Source of the DNA: Metaphire vulgaris
Taxonomy: Eukaryota; Annelida; Clitellata; Crassiclitellata; Megascolecidae
Assembly (NCBI GenBank): GCA_018105865.1
Contig: CM030836.1
Location: 18,861,503-18,925,502 of the forward strand
Direction: 5' to 3'
Length of the DNA: 64,000 nucleotides
The position numbers were made by a program, and so were the translations under genes. The notes under the pieces are model-generated. The model did not search any database, was not told the origin of the DNA, and saw nothing but the letters and a program-made list of their open reading frames with translations. Positions within the stretch are counted from its first letter, which is position 1. The number at the start of each line of letters is the position of its first letter. Below, one piece after another: positions 62,256 to 64,000 of this stretch.

Positions 62256-62915
62256 GTTCTCTTTCAGACGTTCTGACTGCTTTTATGCTTCCTTTATGCA
62301 CACAAGATGGATGTATCTGCTACTGATCTAATCTTTTGAGGAAAGATTTAATTCCTTTTGAATTGGAGCTATGATGATGATGATGATGACGATGACGATG
62401 GTGATGATGATGATGATAATTATAATGGCAGTAATCGTAGTTATTGCTGCTCTTGTTGTCGTTGTTGCTGTTGTTATTGTTTGTTGTTGTAATGGTATGT
62501 GTGCATTGATAGTGCATGAGGTAGTACATTGAATCGACAATTACTACACGTCCTTTTTTGTCGACCAAATATTCTAGCAATTATTTATAATTAATATTAC
62601 CAATTATAATACTACCCATAGTTCTGTTTTTAAAAAAATTAATTTTGTCAATTTAATCTTTGCAGTTTTCACCCATTAGTAGTTATGATATGATTCCAGT
62701 TTTAGTGATGACAATTATATGCTTTATCAATCAATCAATCAATTGCTTTATTTCTCTCAAAATCCAAAATTAACTTATATCAAGAAGAAACAAGAAAGAA
62801 AACTCAACTAACACTTAACTAAATACATTGACAGTAAGTGTTCATAAATTGTTTTTATTTTATTTATTTTTTAATGAGATAAAAAGGTTGACCGAATATT
62901 CTTGTTGCATATCAG
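62256..62915 (+). other. RBM45 intron 2
   Basis: 660 bp. It holds a GAT/GAC-rich tract at 62370-62415 and TTG triplets at 62450-62490. CAATCAATCAATC and TTATTTCTCTCAAAATC near 62730-62760 resemble a short interspersed repeat. No extra exon was seen. Confidence 0.6.
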
Positions 62916-63041
62916 GTAATTCTGGCAAATGACCGTAGCGAAGGCAGCGTAAGAGATCCGAAGGAAGAAGAAAAGATGCTCCGATTGTTCATCATTGTGC
63001 CGTCTGGCTATTCTCAGGAGGACATTGAGAACGATTTCAGG
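62916..63041 (+). CDS. RBM45: RBM45-like RNA-binding protein, exon 3
   Basis: The exon follows acceptor GCATATCAG and is 126 nt, phase 0 at both ends. It finishes RRM1 (VILANDRSEGSVRD) and starts RRM2 with RNP2 RLFIIVP and the helix YSQEDIENDFR. The linker PKEEEKMLR corresponds to the vertebrate DEELT linker. Donor GTAATG. Confidence 0.85.
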
Positions 63042-63545
63042 GTAATGTCTCTGTATAAATGTGCTGGAATTTCTGTCACAATTAATTAATTGTTCGAATG
63101 ACTGCACTTGAAGTTGCCAGCATTGTACAGTTGTGGTGATGATGGTGTTTGATGCTTTGAGCAGTTATATTGTATTGCAAAGAAACAGGAATGATTGGGG
63201 TAATTTGCGGTAGAAGCTCGATCGAGAAGGAGGGAAAGGGGGGAGGCAGAGAATAGTCATAGTTATTTGTGGAGACTTCTAGGAATAGACGATATCACGG
63301 ATGTAGTATAAGAGGAACTGGACTGAAACTGTGAGGAAGTCTTGAATTGGATTTGAGATGTCAAATTTTGGTCGGTCGTACAGCCACAAATTCTATTTAT
63401 TGAACCCAAAATTTTCATGATCTTTTAATACTCTGATCATTTTAAATGATTTCTTGTGCATAGATGTTTTGAAAAAATGTGTAGATACACTGATGAAAAC
63501 CTGTAATATTATTGTAATTTGTGTTCTGCCATTGATGTTGTTTAG
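63042..63545 (+). other. RBM45 intron 3
   Basis: 504 bp of unremarkable AT-rich sequence with a short G-rich patch at 63215-63245; no repeat family or exon was recognised. Confidence 0.6.
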
Positions 63546-63669
63546 AAATATGGAGATATCGAGTATGTCCGAATTGTTAAAGACCGCGGTACAAAAGAAA
63601 TGCGTCTCGCGTACGTCAAGTACTATCGAGCCTATCATGCTGCCCTGGCGTTGGAAAACTGCGACGCCC
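63546..63669 (+). CDS. RBM45: RBM45-like RNA-binding protein, exon 4
   Basis: Acceptor TTGTTTAG. The exon encodes KYGDIEYVRIVKDRGTKEMR, LAYVKYYRAYHAALALENCD: the rest of RRM2 with its RNP1 LAYVKY. YGDIEY and AxxAIENCD are very close to the vertebrate RRM2. It ends one base into a codon at donor GTACGT (phase 1). Confidence 0.87.
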
Positions 63670-63887
63670 GTACGTTTAAATCATGACGAATGATTTATAA
63701 CAGCCAATGTATCAGTTGATTTGTTGAAATATAAGTAATAATAAGTAAGTCAGCTGAATTTACAGTATACATAGTGTTTCTTGAAAGCTTGATGCATTTC
63801 ACAGGTGCTCGAGACATCATGCGCACGCATTGTAGATTGTTGGAGTGAGAATGGGAATCTTAGAATGTTTTGTGTCGTCTTTTGCAG

Positions 63888-64000
63888 ATTACAAGCCCGT
63901 ATTTGCGGCCACCCCCGCTTCGAAAGGGGCATCCAGGCGTCCGCCGCACCGAGCGGTCCCACAGTTTTGAGTACGGAGGCGACGGTTACGGCGGCGGCGG
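63888..64000 (+). CDS. RBM45: RBM45-like RNA-binding protein, exon 5 (partial)
   Basis: Acceptor CTTTTGCAG; the phase 1 join gives DAHYKPVFAATPASKG, matching the end of RRM2. In this frame TGA occurs at 63968-63970, too early for the family. Another frame reads RTERSHSFEYGGDGYGGG to the window edge and looks protein-like, so a frame change (one extra base, perhaps in GGGG at about 63926-63929, or two missing) is suspected. The window ends inside the exon; RRM3 and the rest are outside. Confidence 0.7.
   Translation, partial: MTSPYLRPPPLRKGHPGVRRTERSHSFEYGGDGYGGG

Overview
This is eukaryotic, animal genomic DNA: split genes with GT-AG introns, long AT-rich non-coding stretches, very dense microsatellites, LINE remnants and many short DNA transposons. 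A marine invertebrate is plausible, but the window alone does not fix the phylum. Four protein-coding genes can be supported, all on the + strand.

Layout. (1) 3172-10572: an aminergic G-protein-coupled receptor, closest in motif to the serotonin 5-HT2 group, in two exons with a 4.5 kb intron and a giant low-complexity third intracellular loop. (2) 10573-22249: intergenic, ending in a GC-rich, CCG-rich stretch. (3) 22250-53298: a NALCN-channel accessory factor (NALF/FAM155, nematode NLF-1 type) in three exons, with introns of 24.6 and 4.4 kb full of repeats. (4) 53299-58172: intergenic, packed with short transposons. (5) 58173-59127: an intronless DHHC-type palmitoyltransferase whose signature reads HHHC. 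(6) 59128-61396: intergenic, with a LINE fragment. (7) 61397-window end: the first five exons of an RBM45-type RNA-binding protein, cut by the window edge.

The receptor and the NALCN accessory factor are both neuronal excitability genes and the palmitoyltransferase and RBM45 may be neural too, but the sequence does not show that the four are functionally linked; neighbours here need not share a pathway.

Mobile DNA. More than twenty short elements of 150-950 bp end in inverted repeats beginning mostly with CAG and are flanked by 8-bp duplications, many of them perfect. These are non-autonomous hAT-type elements of at least ten terminal families. The most unusual observation is that families with different ends carry the same internal core, near TGACAAGCAAAAAAGGTCAT, often twice. 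Also seen: three LINE 3' fragments, two 72-74 bp TTAA-flanked elements, a dimeric tRNA-like unit, a zinc-finger relic, and about 30 copies of the palindrome TAGGCCTA.

Quality caveat. The receptor and palmitoyltransferase reading frames each shift, in the sense of one missing base, at GC-rich or homopolymer tracts. This suggests residual assembly indels rather than pseudogenes.
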